A stretch of 23,381 nucleotides of DNA from the NCBI GenBank assembly GCA_002323515.1, contig DCQQ01000009.1, positions 7,244 through 30,624 of the forward strand, read 5' to 3'. Positions within the stretch are counted from its first letter, which is position 1; each line of letters begins with the position of its first letter. The DNA is from Balneolaceae bacterium UBA1514 (lineage in GTDB: Bacteria; Bacteroidota; Rhodothermia; Balneolales; Balneolaceae). The notes beneath the pieces were generated by a model. It was not told where the DNA came from. It saw only the letters and a program-made list of their open reading frames with translations, and searched no databases. A program made the translations under genes and the position numbers. Positions 7,897-16,601 of this stretch are shown here, piece after piece.

Positions 7897-9732
7897 ATGA
7901 AGAATATATTTTTTGTTTTACTATGTATGAGCCTAAGTTCATCTGTCTGGGCACAGTACAATCCACTCACCTTGGGAATTGTCATACCTGAACAGGATAC
8001 CGTTGAATATGCATTTTCACGATATCGGGTAGCGGCTCACACCGATCCAAATGCTCAGGCTTTTATCAATGGCAAACAGGTACAGGTCTACAGTTCTGGC
8101 GCCTTTGTGGACATGGTTTTTCCCACTGAACAGATCACCCCTATTGAATTTATGGTTGTATTGGATGGCGATACAGTCAATCAAACTCGTTATCTCGTAA
8201 AACCAAGCTCATCTCAAAAAGCTAGTTCGGAACTAGTGGAACTCCGCTCAAAGGCACCCACCAAAAAGTGGTTCATTCAACCTAACGGAGATCCAATGAA
8301 CCCCGATCAATGGTACGGTCCTGGTGATGTGATACCTATATTAGTGCAGGCGACACCAGGTAAACAGCTTATTTATTCAATACCCGGGCAACACACTCAT
8401 ATTGTTATGAATGAACGCAGTCCCGGTATATATGAGTCCTATCATAAAGTCGACCCCTATGATCCAATGTTTGAGGGGAATATTGAGTTTAGTTTGAAGG
8501 GGAGGTGGTTGAAGCGCTCTAAAGCTACTTCCTCAGAAAGAGTAAAAATGGGAGGATTACCTAAAATAGGTGTAGTAAATACTTCCGACGCTTACCTGAA
8601 TATTGGCTTAGGTTCAGATCGACTTGGAGGTGCTAAATATGGCTCAATTTTTGAAGGAGTAGAGCTTGACATTGTGGGTGAACAAAGTGGATTATACAAG
8701 GTAGCATTAAGCCCTTCTTTACATGCTTGGATTCCCACAAGGTTTGTGGATGTAAAGGAGTCATTTGAATTACCCACACAGTCATTAAGTGGTAATATCC
8801 GTATTGTAGCTTCTAAAGAAAACTCACATCTGAGTCAGGGTTCCGATGTCATAATGGTTTCTTTACCCAAGCGTTTACCCTATATTGTACACACTGAATT
8901 AGACCCCAATCGCATTGTTGTAGATATTTTTGGGGCAACATCTAATACTAATTGGAAGATATTGCTAGATGAAGCCACCGGTATTGATGAAGTGCGGTGG
9001 AGCCAAATAGAGGATGGACGGCTACGACTTTATATTGATTTGACGCATAAACGCCATTGGGGCTATGATGTAGAATATGGCTGGCGAGCTCAAATGCGCA
9101 TCATCGTTAAATATCCTCCAGTGATTGAGGATGCACTAAAGCCATTGAAAAATCGAATTATTGCGGTAGATGCAGGTCATGGTGGTCGTAATAACGGTGC
9201 ACTCGGTTCTACCGGGGTCATGGAAAAAGACGTGGCTTTAGCGATTTCAAAGAAACTAGAAGAACTACTAGTAGAAGCGGGGGCAAATGTGGTCATGACT
9301 AGAACAGATGACTCATATTTGTATATGAGTGAGAGGGCCGAAATCATTCGGACCAATAAGGCTGAACTAATGGTCAGTATTCATGCTAATTCTATTGGGT
9401 ATGCCACGGATCCAAGAGAAATGAAAGGTACTGGTTCATTTTATAAGCACATGGCGTATAAACCATTGGCTGAAATTATGTATGACAAAATGCGAGAACT
9501 AGGTCTGGATGACTACGGGTTAACAGGTAGCTTTAATTTTTCACTCAACGCACCTACCGATTTTCCAAATGTATTGGTAGAAACAGCCTTTTTATCCAAT
9601 CCTGAGGAAGAAATATTCTTACTAGATCCTTACTATCAACGCCGAATGGCCCAACAAATAGTGGAAGGCTTGGAAGAATATTATACGCAATATGCTTGGT
9701 GGCCTAATGAAGAATTAGAAGCAGATAAATAG
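7897..9732 (+). CDS. Exported multidomain N-acetylmuramoyl-L-alanine amidase (SH3-like, AMIN-like, Amidase_3)
   Basis: This is a zinc amidase of 611 residues that cleaves the bond between MurNAc and the stem peptide. A signal peptide occupies residues 1-20 (ending VWAQ). Residues 22-205 look like two beta-rich domains of unknown role. Residues 224-287 resemble a bacterial SH3 domain ending AWIPTRFVDV. Residues 299-405 resemble an AMIN wall-targeting domain (NRIVVDIFG). Amidase_3 covers about 419-595, with the expected zinc ligands His428 in DAGHGG, Glu443 and His496 in SIHAN, and catalytic Glu562 in VETAFLSNP. It is co-transcribed with namZ. It is longer than typical AmiC because of the added N-terminal beta domains. 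A role in daughter-cell separation or in feeding the recycling route is inferred. Confidence 0.92.
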   Translation: MKNIFFVLLCMSLSSSVWAQYNPLTLGIVIPEQDTVEYAFSRYRVAAHTDPNAQAFINGKQVQVYSSGAFVDMVFPTEQITPIEFMVVLDGDTVNQTRYLVKPSSSQKASSELVELRSKAPTKKWFIQPNGDPMNPDQWYGPGDVIPILVQATPGKQLIYSIPGQHTHIVMNERSPGIYESYHKVDPYDPMFEGNIEFSLKGRWLKRSKATSSERVKMGGLPKIGVVNTSDAYLNIGLGSDRLGGAKYGSIFEGVELDIVGEQSGLYKVALSPSLHAWIPTRFVDVKESFELPTQSLSGNIRIVASKENSHLSQGSDVIMVSLPKRLPYIVHTELDPNRIVVDIFGATSNTNWKILLDEATGIDEVRWSQIEDGRLRLYIDLTHKRHWGYDVEYGWRAQMRIIVKYPPVIEDALKPLKNRIIAVDAGHGGRNNGALGSTGVMEKDVALAISKKLEELLVEAGANVVMTRTDDSYLYMSERAEIIRTNKAELMVSIHANSIGYATDPREMKGTGSFYKHMAYKPLAEIMYDKMRELGLDDYGLTGSFNFSLNAPTDFPNVLVETAFLSNPEEEIFLLDPYYQRRMAQQIVEGLEEYYTQYAWWPNEELEADK

Positions 9733-9812
9733 TCCGATTTCTGTATCAGTTACTAGCTTATTTACGTAACGGAGGGCTAATGATTGTTGGGTTTAATGCA
9801 ATATTTCGTTAG

Positions 9813-10913
9813 CTATTGCAGAGGTAATATATAGATATTACCGGTTTCTGGATCGTTAAATAATATAGAATCCCCATAGGGTGACCAGCTTGGATTTAAG
9901 GTGATTAAATCGGTATTACTGGTGATTTCAACTCTAGTTGGTTCACTGGCTCCAAAGACAACAAGTTCGGCAGCGGTAAATGCATACCCATTATCCTGGG
10001 TTTCCATGGCGACAATATACTGACTATCCGGAGACCAACTAGGGCGATAGGCTCTACCTAAAAAGCGTAGATTTTCCCCGTTGCTATTCATTAGGTACAA
10101 TCCTTCTCCATAACGTTCAAAAGCCACTAGTTTACCGTCTGGCGAGTGAACTAAATTCAACAACTTAACTTCTTCATCCTCATATACTTCAACGAGATCT
10201 ATTTCACTATTATATACGGACAGGCGAACCATTTTTTCGTCTACAATTATGAGCCGGTTGCGATCATCTGGGATGGCAGGCTTCAAACCTTCTGGTAATT
10301 CAACTCCAGTTTCAGCCCTTATTAAACCGCTTCTGGAAGAAATCACAGCCAATGATTCATATCCCATCCATTCTGGATCACCTTGATATCCCATGCTATA
10401 GTCTGTAAGACGCTTTACTATTCCAACTTCCATGCCATAGAGCTGTAATGCACTCATTTTTTTCCGGTCTCGGTACACGTGATGAGTGGATAAAATCCAC
10501 TCTCCATCTAAGGACCAATCGTAACCAAAGCCTGCTTCTACACTGGTAAGTTTACGCATATTTGAGACATTGATACTGTCTTGCTGACTGTAATCTGCTA
10601 CCCAAAGACCGAAATAATTAGGTCCAGTAAATGCAATATGCTCTCCATCTGGTGAGAAACGAGCATTCATGAATGGAAGTTCATCCCCTCGAACGAGCTC
10701 AATAGGTGTTTGTGGATTGAATGGAGAATTAGAAAAAGATCCATCCAGGTCCTTTTCAACTGGTTGTAATTGTTCATTGTTAACAGATTCTACCATGCTT
10801 TCCTGAGCAAAAGTTGGGTTTATCAGACCTGTGAGAAAAAATGTCATACCAGCAAATATGCTGAAATATAATAGTTGTAAAGAAGAAAGTTTTCGAGAGA
10901 TGTTTGTATGCAT
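9813..10913 (-). CDS. Exported PD40/TolB-like beta-propeller protein
   Basis: A protein of about 366 residues with an N-terminal hydrophobic segment (about residues 10-35, ending PTFAQ) and repeated PD40 motifs: ARFSPDGEHIAFTG, YDWSLDGEWILSTH, LVHSPDGKLVAFERY, PSWSPDSQYIVAME and PSWSPYGDSILFND. These form a WD40-like propeller of the type seen in TolB and in peptidase-associated domains. No enzymatic domain follows, so it is a likely periplasmic binding or scaffold protein. It starts 49 bases after the AmpG-like gene on the same strand and is probably co-transcribed with it, suggesting a role linked to muropeptide uptake, but that is only context. The open frame begins with a TTG at 10919; I chose the ATG at 10913. 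Its end converges on the amidase with an 80-bp gap in which I see no clear terminator. Confidence 0.8.
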   Translation of the reverse strand: MHTNISRKLSSLQLLYFSIFAGMTFFLTGLINPTFAQESMVESVNNEQLQPVEKDLDGSFSNSPFNPQTPIELVRGDELPFMNARFSPDGEHIAFTGPNYFGLWVADYSQQDSINVSNMRKLTSVEAGFGYDWSLDGEWILSTHHVYRDRKKMSALQLYGMEVGIVKRLTDYSMGYQGDPEWMGYESLAVISSRSGLIRAETGVELPEGLKPAIPDDRNRLIIVDEKMVRLSVYNSEIDLVEVYEDEEVKLLNLVHSPDGKLVAFERYGEGLYLMNSNGENLRFLGRAYRPSWSPDSQYIVAMETQDNGYAFTAAELVVFGASEPTRVEITSNTDLITLNPSWSPYGDSILFNDPETGNIYILPLQ

Positions 10914-10962
10914 ATGCAAGGTTGTTATATCTTAAAACGTACGGTGTATGTTATTGGTAACC

Positions 10963-12249
10963 TTAGTCATCTTTCTTTTTACCAAAATCGACTTCAATAC
11001 GAATGAATGGGGTTATAATTACTATCGGAAGGGCGGATACTAGTACCCATATAAAGAAATACTCATATCCAATTGCTTCTTGAACTAGCCCAGATATTGC
11101 TCCTGGTATACTCATACCAAACGCCATTAGCGCTGTGCCAAATGCATAATGAGCTGTTTTAAATGGACCACGTGCAATGTAAATCAAAAACATTAAAAAG
11201 GCTGTAAAACCGAAGCCGTACCCAAATTTTTCAATACCCACTAAACTACTTATTACCCAAAAATTCTCTGGTTGATTGGCTGCCAAATACCAATAAGCTA
11301 GGTTGGGGAGGTTCATTATACCAATCATAGGCCACATCCATGCCTTTAAGCCATGCCTAGAAATGACAATACCCCCTAAAATTCCTCCAGCTGTTAGTGC
11401 TAATAGTCCTATGACTCCATTTATGTAGCCCACGTCGGTGACACTAAGGCTAAGCCCACCTGCTTCTACGCTATCCATTAAAAAAGGGGCTGCCATTTTA
11501 ACTAACTGACCCTCACCGAATCGGTAAAGTAATACAAAGGTGACGGCGAGTAGAATCTGATCTTTTTTAAAAAATTCGGTAATTGTGCTCCAGACTGTTT
11601 GTAGTGGCGATTCGTTTGCTTTTTCTGCGGGGGCGTCCTCAAGAGGGTAGGGTAACATCCTCTGGTGATATCCAAACATGAGAATCATGATACCCGCTAC
11701 CATTCCTAAGACCACTGTCCAAGCAGAGGCAGAATCCATCATTCGGGTAGCCAAAACACCAGCTAACACAACGAATAAGCCTTCGCCACTCCACATAGCA
11801 AGCCTGAAAAAAGTAGAGCGAATACCCACAAAAAAGGATTGCCGGTCATCACCTAGCGCAAGCATGTAAAATCCGTCTGCAGCAATATCATGAGTGGATG
11901 ATGCAAATGCTACTAGAAACAAGAAAAACAAGGATACTTCAAAAAAGTAGGGGGTCTGTATGGCTAAAGAAGCACTTATGAAGCCTATACCAATGACCCC
12001 TTGCATCATATAAGTCCACCACCGTTTGGTTTTGAACACGTCAACAAATGGGCTCCAAAAGGGTTTTAAAGCCCATGGCAGGGCGAGTAGACTAGTAAAT
12101 AAGGCTAGCCGCGCATTTGAAATGCCTAAGTCTTTGTACATAATTACCGAGACGGTTACCACAATGATATAGGGGATACCTTGGGTATAATAAAGTGTCG
12201 GTATCCACCACCAAGGATTTTTTATGGTTGGATTGGAAGAATCAGCCAT
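10963..12249 (-). CDS. ampG: AmpG-like MFS permease, probable muropeptide importer
   Basis: This is a polytopic inner-membrane protein of 428 residues with about twelve hydrophobic segments. The N-terminal WWWIPTLYYTQGIPY, the LPWALKPFWSPFVDVF loop, and STHDIAADGFYML followed by an Arg-containing helix resemble the AmpG branch of the major facilitator superfamily. AmpG carries GlcNAc-anhydroMurNAc peptides into the cytoplasm, where NagZ acts. The placement beside NagZ, NamZ and a muramoyl amidase supports this substrate. AmpG-like proteins in this phylum are divergent, and a different sugar or peptide substrate cannot be excluded. A PD40 protein follows on the same strand. The upstream 90 bp (12250-12340) should carry its promoter, but I see no exact consensus box. 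Confidence 0.75.
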   Translation of the reverse strand: MADSSNPTIKNPWWWIPTLYYTQGIPYIIVVTVSVIMYKDLGISNARLALFTSLLALPWALKPFWSPFVDVFKTKRWWTYMMQGVIGIGFISASLAIQTPYFFEVSLFFLFLVAFASSTHDIAADGFYMLALGDDRQSFFVGIRSTFFRLAMWSGEGLFVVLAGVLATRMMDSASAWTVVLGMVAGIMILMFGYHQRMLPYPLEDAPAEKANESPLQTVWSTITEFFKKDQILLAVTFVLLYRFGEGQLVKMAAPFLMDSVEAGGLSLSVTDVGYINGVIGLLALTAGGILGGIVISRHGLKAWMWPMIGIMNLPNLAYWYLAANQPENFWVISSLVGIEKFGYGFGFTAFLMFLIYIARGPFKTAHYAFGTALMAFGMSIPGAISGLVQEAIGYEYFFIWVLVSALPIVIITPFIRIEVDFGKKKDD

Positions 12250-12321
12250 GTTGGGTAGTATAATTAGAGGATGCTATATCAGTAGTTAACGCTTGGAATT
12301 TTTGCTTAGAAATTGAATCTT

Positions 12322-12334
12322 ATAGCCGTGCTAT
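12322..12334. repeat. Small hairpin after the decayed sorting-domain gene
   Basis: ATAGC and GCTAT pair around the loop CGT. It lies just beyond the final stop codon of the relic on the minus strand and upstream of the AmpG-like gene. There is no T tract on either side, so it may be a weak terminator or nothing. Confidence 0.2.
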
Positions 12335-12340
12335 GAACGG

Positions 12341-12640
12341 TTATTTTATGAGTGTAACCTTATGGGTATCATACCAATAACTTTGGCTATTTTCAAATTG
12401 AATACGAGCAAAGTAGAGCCCTGTTGACCGGCTGCTAGCCAACTACTGAATCTTATCAGTACCGGATTACTGCTGGGTATTCTCAAGGGACTCAATTAAT
12501 CGACCCTTCTGATCAAATACCTCTAACCAAACGGTGCTAGCCTGTTCTAAGGTAAACTCTATTTGTGTACTAGGTTTAAATAGATTGGGATATATTTGAA
12601 GTAGCTCAAAGCTTTTTGCTGTCACAAAGTGCACAAACAT
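12341..12640 (-). pseudogene. Relic of a type IX-style C-terminal sorting domain with two in-frame stop codons
   Basis: On the minus strand one frame of exactly 100 codons runs from ATG 12640 to TAA 12341. It reads FELLQIYPNLFKPSTQIEFT, then VWLEVFDQKGRLIESLEN, then TGLYFARIQFE and finally HKVTLIK. This follows the familiar YPNPFNPSTxIxF ... VFDxxGRxV ... SGxYFxRIxxE ... KVTLIK pattern of T9SS type A sorting domains. Internal stops TAA at 12467-12469 and TAG at 12443-12445 interrupt it without any frameshift. The second stop sits where many members have Trp or Phe. Such domains are normally the last 80-90 residues of large secreted proteins. Here the passenger is gone and the start of the relic lies 18 bases after the stop of the STN receptor gene. 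The 57-codon piece ahead of the first stop could still be translated. Confidence 0.75.
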
Positions 12641-12657
12641 CAAAAAAATGTACCGGC

Positions 12658-15543
12658 TTAGCGGGCATACCTGATTCGGAAAGATGGATAAAAACCTAGG
12701 TCAAATACCTGTCTTTGGGGATATATTTGTATAATCTCATCACCTTGGGTGTAGTTTGCTTGAATGCGGTCACTATACCAAACATTATCTCGATTGAATA
12801 AATTAAATAAGGATAAATGGGCTGTGAATGTTGAGGTTTTGATTACTTTACTAAACTTGATATGGGCATCCCATCTGAGATAGGCAGGCAGACGTTTGTC
12901 CATTGCCTTGATTGTTTCTCCATATATGGCAGGGGTACCCGTTCCTGCAATACTTTGAATATGTAAACTGATTTCGTCGGTTAGTGTGTAGCTCTGATTG
13001 AATGTCGCTTGGTGTCGCCTATCCCATGGGGCATCATATTCGGCAGCTTGGTTAATCAATGCATTTTTAAGGCGTACCTGTGCCCAAGTATAACGTAACC
13101 AAAATGATTGCTGCGCTCTTTTGTAATGTATATAGTGTTCCCATCCCTTTGCATCTCCATTGGTTTCATTCAACCAAGTAGATTCTGAGTTGCTATACAA
13201 GCTACTCATAAGGCCAGCATTGAGTTGATATAGTCTTAAATCGGAATATGTTTTAAGGTAGATCTCACTACGATAGTGGAGGTTATTTTTGCTATGTTCC
13301 CAGCCTAAGGTCAGTTGGCTCATTTGAGTAGGTTGCTGTTTTTCTTGGGTTAAAATCCAAAAATCAAGTGATTTTTGATTGTAGAGTTCCAGTTTATGGG
13401 TGTATTGATGAGTTTGGCTAGCGGTGAATAAATAGGATCCAAAACGATTGGTCTGGTAACGGATTAATAGATTAGGATTTAGATGAAATTGCGTACCACT
13501 CGAATAGTATTGTTCTCTGAATCCAAGAGAACTTAGCCAGCGTTTGGACCATTGTCGATCCCATTGCAGATAAGCTTCTAGTAGCTGAGAAGAAGTACTT
13601 GAAATAAAAGAGGGGATCACCAAACTTCTTTCGGTAAAATTAATAGCGTAGTCTGTGTAACTAAGGCCTGCTTCCACCGTATGGCTCTGGTTAGAATAGG
13701 ACCAAGAATGCAGTATGTTCAAATCTCGCACATCATTCTGCATAAATAGCGTAGAAATAGTGCCAGGATTGTACCCCAGATTGAATAATTCTGAAACCTG
13801 ATACTCATAATCGTCTTTCGAAAAAACTGTTTCATAGAGACTCAACCCAATTTTTAGATACATGATCCAATGGCTTGGTACTTCTTTGTGATGTTCCACT
13901 ACAACGTGAGAAGCATTCCAAGAATAACCAGCATTATATGTGGAATCAGGATTGCTGTTAATGGGATAGCGATAACTCATTGTGGCGTCGTCTAAGCTTC
14001 GATAAAAGCTCATGGACCAAATAGAGGTAGGATCTACTTCAAAATTCCATGAACCATGCAGGTCATAAAAAGAATGATCGAGTGAGTTAATGGTGGCTTG
14101 TGAAAAGGGTAGACTAAGTTTACTAGGGTCTATTGTTTCAGAGTCTACCTTAAGGGTAAACTTTCTATCAAGGTTAAGCCCATAATGGATGAGGTTGGTA
14201 GGTGATAGTTGGGGGACGTGATCGTAAATTGAATGCCTTGCAGCAATTAACCAGCTTGATTTTGCCTTTAACATTGGTCCTTCTGTGGTTAAGGAGAATG
14301 CAGCATTACTTAGATTAGATGAGAGACGAAAGTTTTGCCGGTTCCCAGATCTGGTGTTTAGGTCTAGGAGCCCACCAATAGGTGCCGAATAACGTGCAGG
14401 GACACTATTGTAATAGAATGCACTAGGTTGTAAGGCATCAGATACCATGGCATCTATCACCCCAAACATATGGTGGTTATGATATACATGTTGACGGTCA
14501 AGCAACACTTTGAATCCTGTAGGGGCACTTCCGCGTATATACATCCCATCACTAACAGCGCCACTAAGGCCTACAGAGGCAAGTTGCTGTAAACTTCGAG
14601 TAGTATGTGCTTCGCCTGTGGTTCCAAAAACATCGGTTTGCACGTGTTCATAAATTTCATTGCCAAGTTCTACACCTTGAGCTTTACCCCAGATTACTAC
14701 CTCATTTGAGTAAAGTGCTTCGGGTGTTAGACGAATGGTTATCGGCATAAATTGCTCTATCGATCCTTCAACAGTATTAAGAATAGGAGCAAGGGCAAGG
14801 TTGATTTCTTCCATAGCATAGCCAACATGATATACCAACAAATGAAGGCTATCCACCAAACTTGAATACCTTCCATTTTCCGCAATTACTGGAATGGCCA
14901 CTAGCTTTTGAAAACTACTTAAAAGATTTAACCAAGGTTCATCCTCGGTAAAACGATATCCCACCTGACTCAATTCCAACGATTCCCCTGATAGGTTATT
15001 ACGAACATCAATGCTTAGGCTGAGTGTTAGATTAGGATTTTTCTTACCTAGATAAGTTAAATCAGCAGGGAAGGCTGAAGATGTTGACAAGTGAGAATAC
15101 AGAATGATTTGTCGGCTGCTTGAATCCCATTGAATTAGAATCCCATGTTTTGAGGCAGCTAGTTCGAAAGCCTGCCGGATAGGCCAAAGGATTTGTTCGA
15201 TGCGTTCAAAGTTACTTACTTGGTTAAGTATTTTGGCATAATTAGCTAAATGTTCTTCTGTAACATTGCTATAGATTCCATGAATTTCGGATTCTCGATA
15301 AAGTATCTTGTAGTCGGTATGTATTTCCAGCCACTCAATAAGCCTGCTTATTTGGACGGTGTTGTTTTTCTGGGATGCAAATAGGGAATTATGCAGCAGG
15401 GTATGCCAATGTATTACGGTGGGCATTTTATCCTGACTTGAAAAGCTTAAGCTGTTCGTAGAAATGATCAATGGAGAAAATGAAGTAGATATTCCGCTTA
15501 CTGCGAACCAGAAACAAACAAACAAAGCGCCAAATAAGGGCAT
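12658..15543 (-). CDS. TonB-dependent receptor with N-terminal STN-like signalling domain
   Basis: A 961-residue outer-membrane receptor of the Fec-signalling type. A hydrophobic signal occupies about residues 5-28. Residues about 65-150 look like a secretin/TonB short N-terminal (STN) domain (RLIEWLEIHTDYKILYRESE, later FELAASKHGILIQWD), with an unusually long insert between its two halves. A beta-rich region covers about 170-275. The plug is marked by MYIRGSAPTGFKVLLDRQ and YSAPIGGLLDLNTRSGNR. The barrel runs to the C-terminus. In Fec systems the STN domain passes ligand occupancy to FecR, here encoded 15 bases upstream. The order of the plug motifs resembles the first receptor in the window, so they are distant paralogues. 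The ligand is unknown. It is the last intact gene of the sigma-factor cluster. Confidence 0.87.
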   Translation of the reverse strand: MPLFGALFVCFWFAVSGISTSFSPLIISTNSLSFSSQDKMPTVIHWHTLLHNSLFASQKNNTVQISRLIEWLEIHTDYKILYRESEIHGIYSNVTEEHLANYAKILNQVSNFERIEQILWPIRQAFELAASKHGILIQWDSSSRQIILYSHLSTSSAFPADLTYLGKKNPNLTLSLSIDVRNNLSGESLELSQVGYRFTEDEPWLNLLSSFQKLVAIPVIAENGRYSSLVDSLHLLVYHVGYAMEEINLALAPILNTVEGSIEQFMPITIRLTPEALYSNEVVIWGKAQGVELGNEIYEHVQTDVFGTTGEAHTTRSLQQLASVGLSGAVSDGMYIRGSAPTGFKVLLDRQHVYHNHHMFGVIDAMVSDALQPSAFYYNSVPARYSAPIGGLLDLNTRSGNRQNFRLSSNLSNAAFSLTTEGPMLKAKSSWLIAARHSIYDHVPQLSPTNLIHYGLNLDRKFTLKVDSETIDPSKLSLPFSQATINSLDHSFYDLHGSWNFEVDPTSIWSMSFYRSLDDATMSYRYPINSNPDSTYNAGYSWNASHVVVEHHKEVPSHWIMYLKIGLSLYETVFSKDDYEYQVSELFNLGYNPGTISTLFMQNDVRDLNILHSWSYSNQSHTVEAGLSYTDYAINFTERSLVIPSFISSTSSQLLEAYLQWDRQWSKRWLSSLGFREQYYSSGTQFHLNPNLLIRYQTNRFGSYLFTASQTHQYTHKLELYNQKSLDFWILTQEKQQPTQMSQLTLGWEHSKNNLHYRSEIYLKTYSDLRLYQLNAGLMSSLYSNSESTWLNETNGDAKGWEHYIHYKRAQQSFWLRYTWAQVRLKNALINQAAEYDAPWDRRHQATFNQSYTLTDEISLHIQSIAGTGTPAIYGETIKAMDKRLPAYLRWDAHIKFSKVIKTSTFTAHLSLFNLFNRDNVWYSDRIQANYTQGDEIIQIYPQRQVFDLGFYPSFRIRYAR

Positions 15544-15558
15544 ACGATTTAGCTAGGT

Positions 15559-16539
15559 TTAATCGATACTTACAAACTCATATTCGCGATTCGATTTTTT
15601 TACAAATTCTCCATTAAATAATAATGAAAAGTTAGTTAATGTTTGTTCTAAATCACCTAAAACTAGGCTTCCATTTACAAAGTTTTCAGCAGGCGGTTGT
15701 GTAATTTTAACGGCTATGTTATAGTGGTGGGAAAGTTCATTAATCAATGATTTAAAAGGGTTCCCCGTAACATATAAATTTGATTCCATCCAATCTACAT
15801 GACTTGCATTCGAGTCATTTTCCTTGATTATAATGGCACCCTTTTGGATGGTTGCCGAACTTTGAGGCTCCAAGAGACCTAGTTTTTGGTATTCGTTGGG
15901 CAAAGTAGAGATTGAATCGGAAGAGGATAGGACTTCAAGCGTTATTTTTCCTTCTTCAAGGAATACCTGGGTTTCATTAGCGTAGCTTCGCACGTTGAAT
16001 GCTGTACCTAGAACACGAATTTGGCCTTCACCTGCATCAACGATGAATTCCCCATCGTTTTGTTTGGCCACCTGAAAATACGCTTCGCCCTCCAGTTTAA
16101 AATGCTGGTCGTTGGCGGTGGAAGTGATAATGTATAATTGTGAGTAGGGCCTAAGTTGAACTTTCGAGCCATCCTGCAAATCCACCATCTTTATTTGATG
16201 GGAAGATTCAGCCAGTATTTTCATGGATTTCACTTCAATAAATGTGCCATATAGAGCCCACCAACAAAGTATTCCAACTAAAAAAACTGCGGCATATCGG
16301 AATAACTTAGCTATGGGTAGCTTATATAAAGTAACAGATTGCCGGGTTAATATAGTGTGGGTACGTTCTTCAGTAGAATGAATATGATGCTGAATAGCCT
16401 CCCAAACTTCTTTTTTGGCTGATTTTGTATCTTTTTCATATTCATATCCTTCTCGGTAAGAATGAAGCATATCCTCAATAAATCCATTAATTTTGGACTT
16501 TTGAGGGCTATTTTTTCTATTAAAAGGTTTATTGGACAT
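15559..16539 (-). CDS. FecR-family anti-sigma factor with DUF4974 C-terminal domain
   Basis: This 326-residue inner-membrane protein has a cytoplasmic N-terminal segment (1-78), one membrane helix (about 79-101, FRYAAVFLVGILCWWALYG), and a periplasmic FecR domain at about 113-205 (LQDGSKVQLRPYSQLYI, GEAYFQV, IRVLGTAFNVRSY, VFLEEGKITLE). A DUF4974 domain at about 253-322 (VTGNPFKSLINELSHHYNIAV, LEQTLTNFSLLF) is the STN-like module that would meet the receptor. In this family FecR holds or activates the ECF sigma factor depending on receptor occupancy. The sigma gene is two genes upstream rather than adjacent, with a lipoprotein gene between. The receptor follows 15 bases downstream. A hairpin just before its start codon is listed separately and may set its expression. 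Confidence 0.9.
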   Translation of the reverse strand: MSNKPFNRKNSPQKSKINGFIEDMLHSYREGYEYEKDTKSAKKEVWEAIQHHIHSTEERTHTILTRQSVTLYKLPIAKLFRYAAVFLVGILCWWALYGTFIEVKSMKILAESSHQIKMVDLQDGSKVQLRPYSQLYIITSTANDQHFKLEGEAYFQVAKQNDGEFIVDAGEGQIRVLGTAFNVRSYANETQVFLEEGKITLEVLSSSDSISTLPNEYQKLGLLEPQSSATIQKGAIIIKENDSNASHVDWMESNLYVTGNPFKSLINELSHHYNIAVKITQPPAENFVNGSLVLGDLEQTLTNFSLLFNGEFVKKSNREYEFVSID

Positions 16540-16544
16540 CTTAT

Positions 16545-16598
16545 TTTAAAACAAGGAATCAGTAATTCTTTATTTCAAGTCTTGTTTTAAATGACTTG
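16545..16598 (-). promoter_or_regulatory. Two competing hairpins immediately upstream of the fecR start codon
   Basis: TTTAAAACAAG at 16545-16555 is a perfect 11-bp inverted repeat of CTTGTTTTAAA at 16581-16591, with a 25-base loop. CAAGTC at 16576-16581 can also pair with GACTTG at 16593-16598, and that small hairpin would hold the first-transcribed arm of the long stem in its loop. The whole element fills the 62-bp gap between the lipoprotein stop and the fecR ATG at 16539. It could act as an attenuator, as an RNA-stability element that sets different levels of the two products, or as the terminator of the lipoprotein transcript (a short T-rich stretch flanks it). Confidence 0.45.
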
Positions 16599-16601
16599 AT
16601 T

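Noticed and set aside
7809..7991. 60-codon + strand frame across the namZ/amidase junction
   Set aside because: It overlaps two clearly coding genes in another frame and has no recognisable protein features.
9733..9812. Possible terminator between the amidase and the PD40 gene
   Set aside because: Only 5-bp repeats (GTTAC/GTAAC) with a 12-base loop and no T tract, so I do not claim one.
12341..12640. Stop-codon recoding (readthrough) instead of decay in the sorting-domain frame
   Set aside because: Two different stop codons, TAA and TAG, occur eight codons apart, and other genes here use both as normal terminators, so nonsense mutation is simpler.
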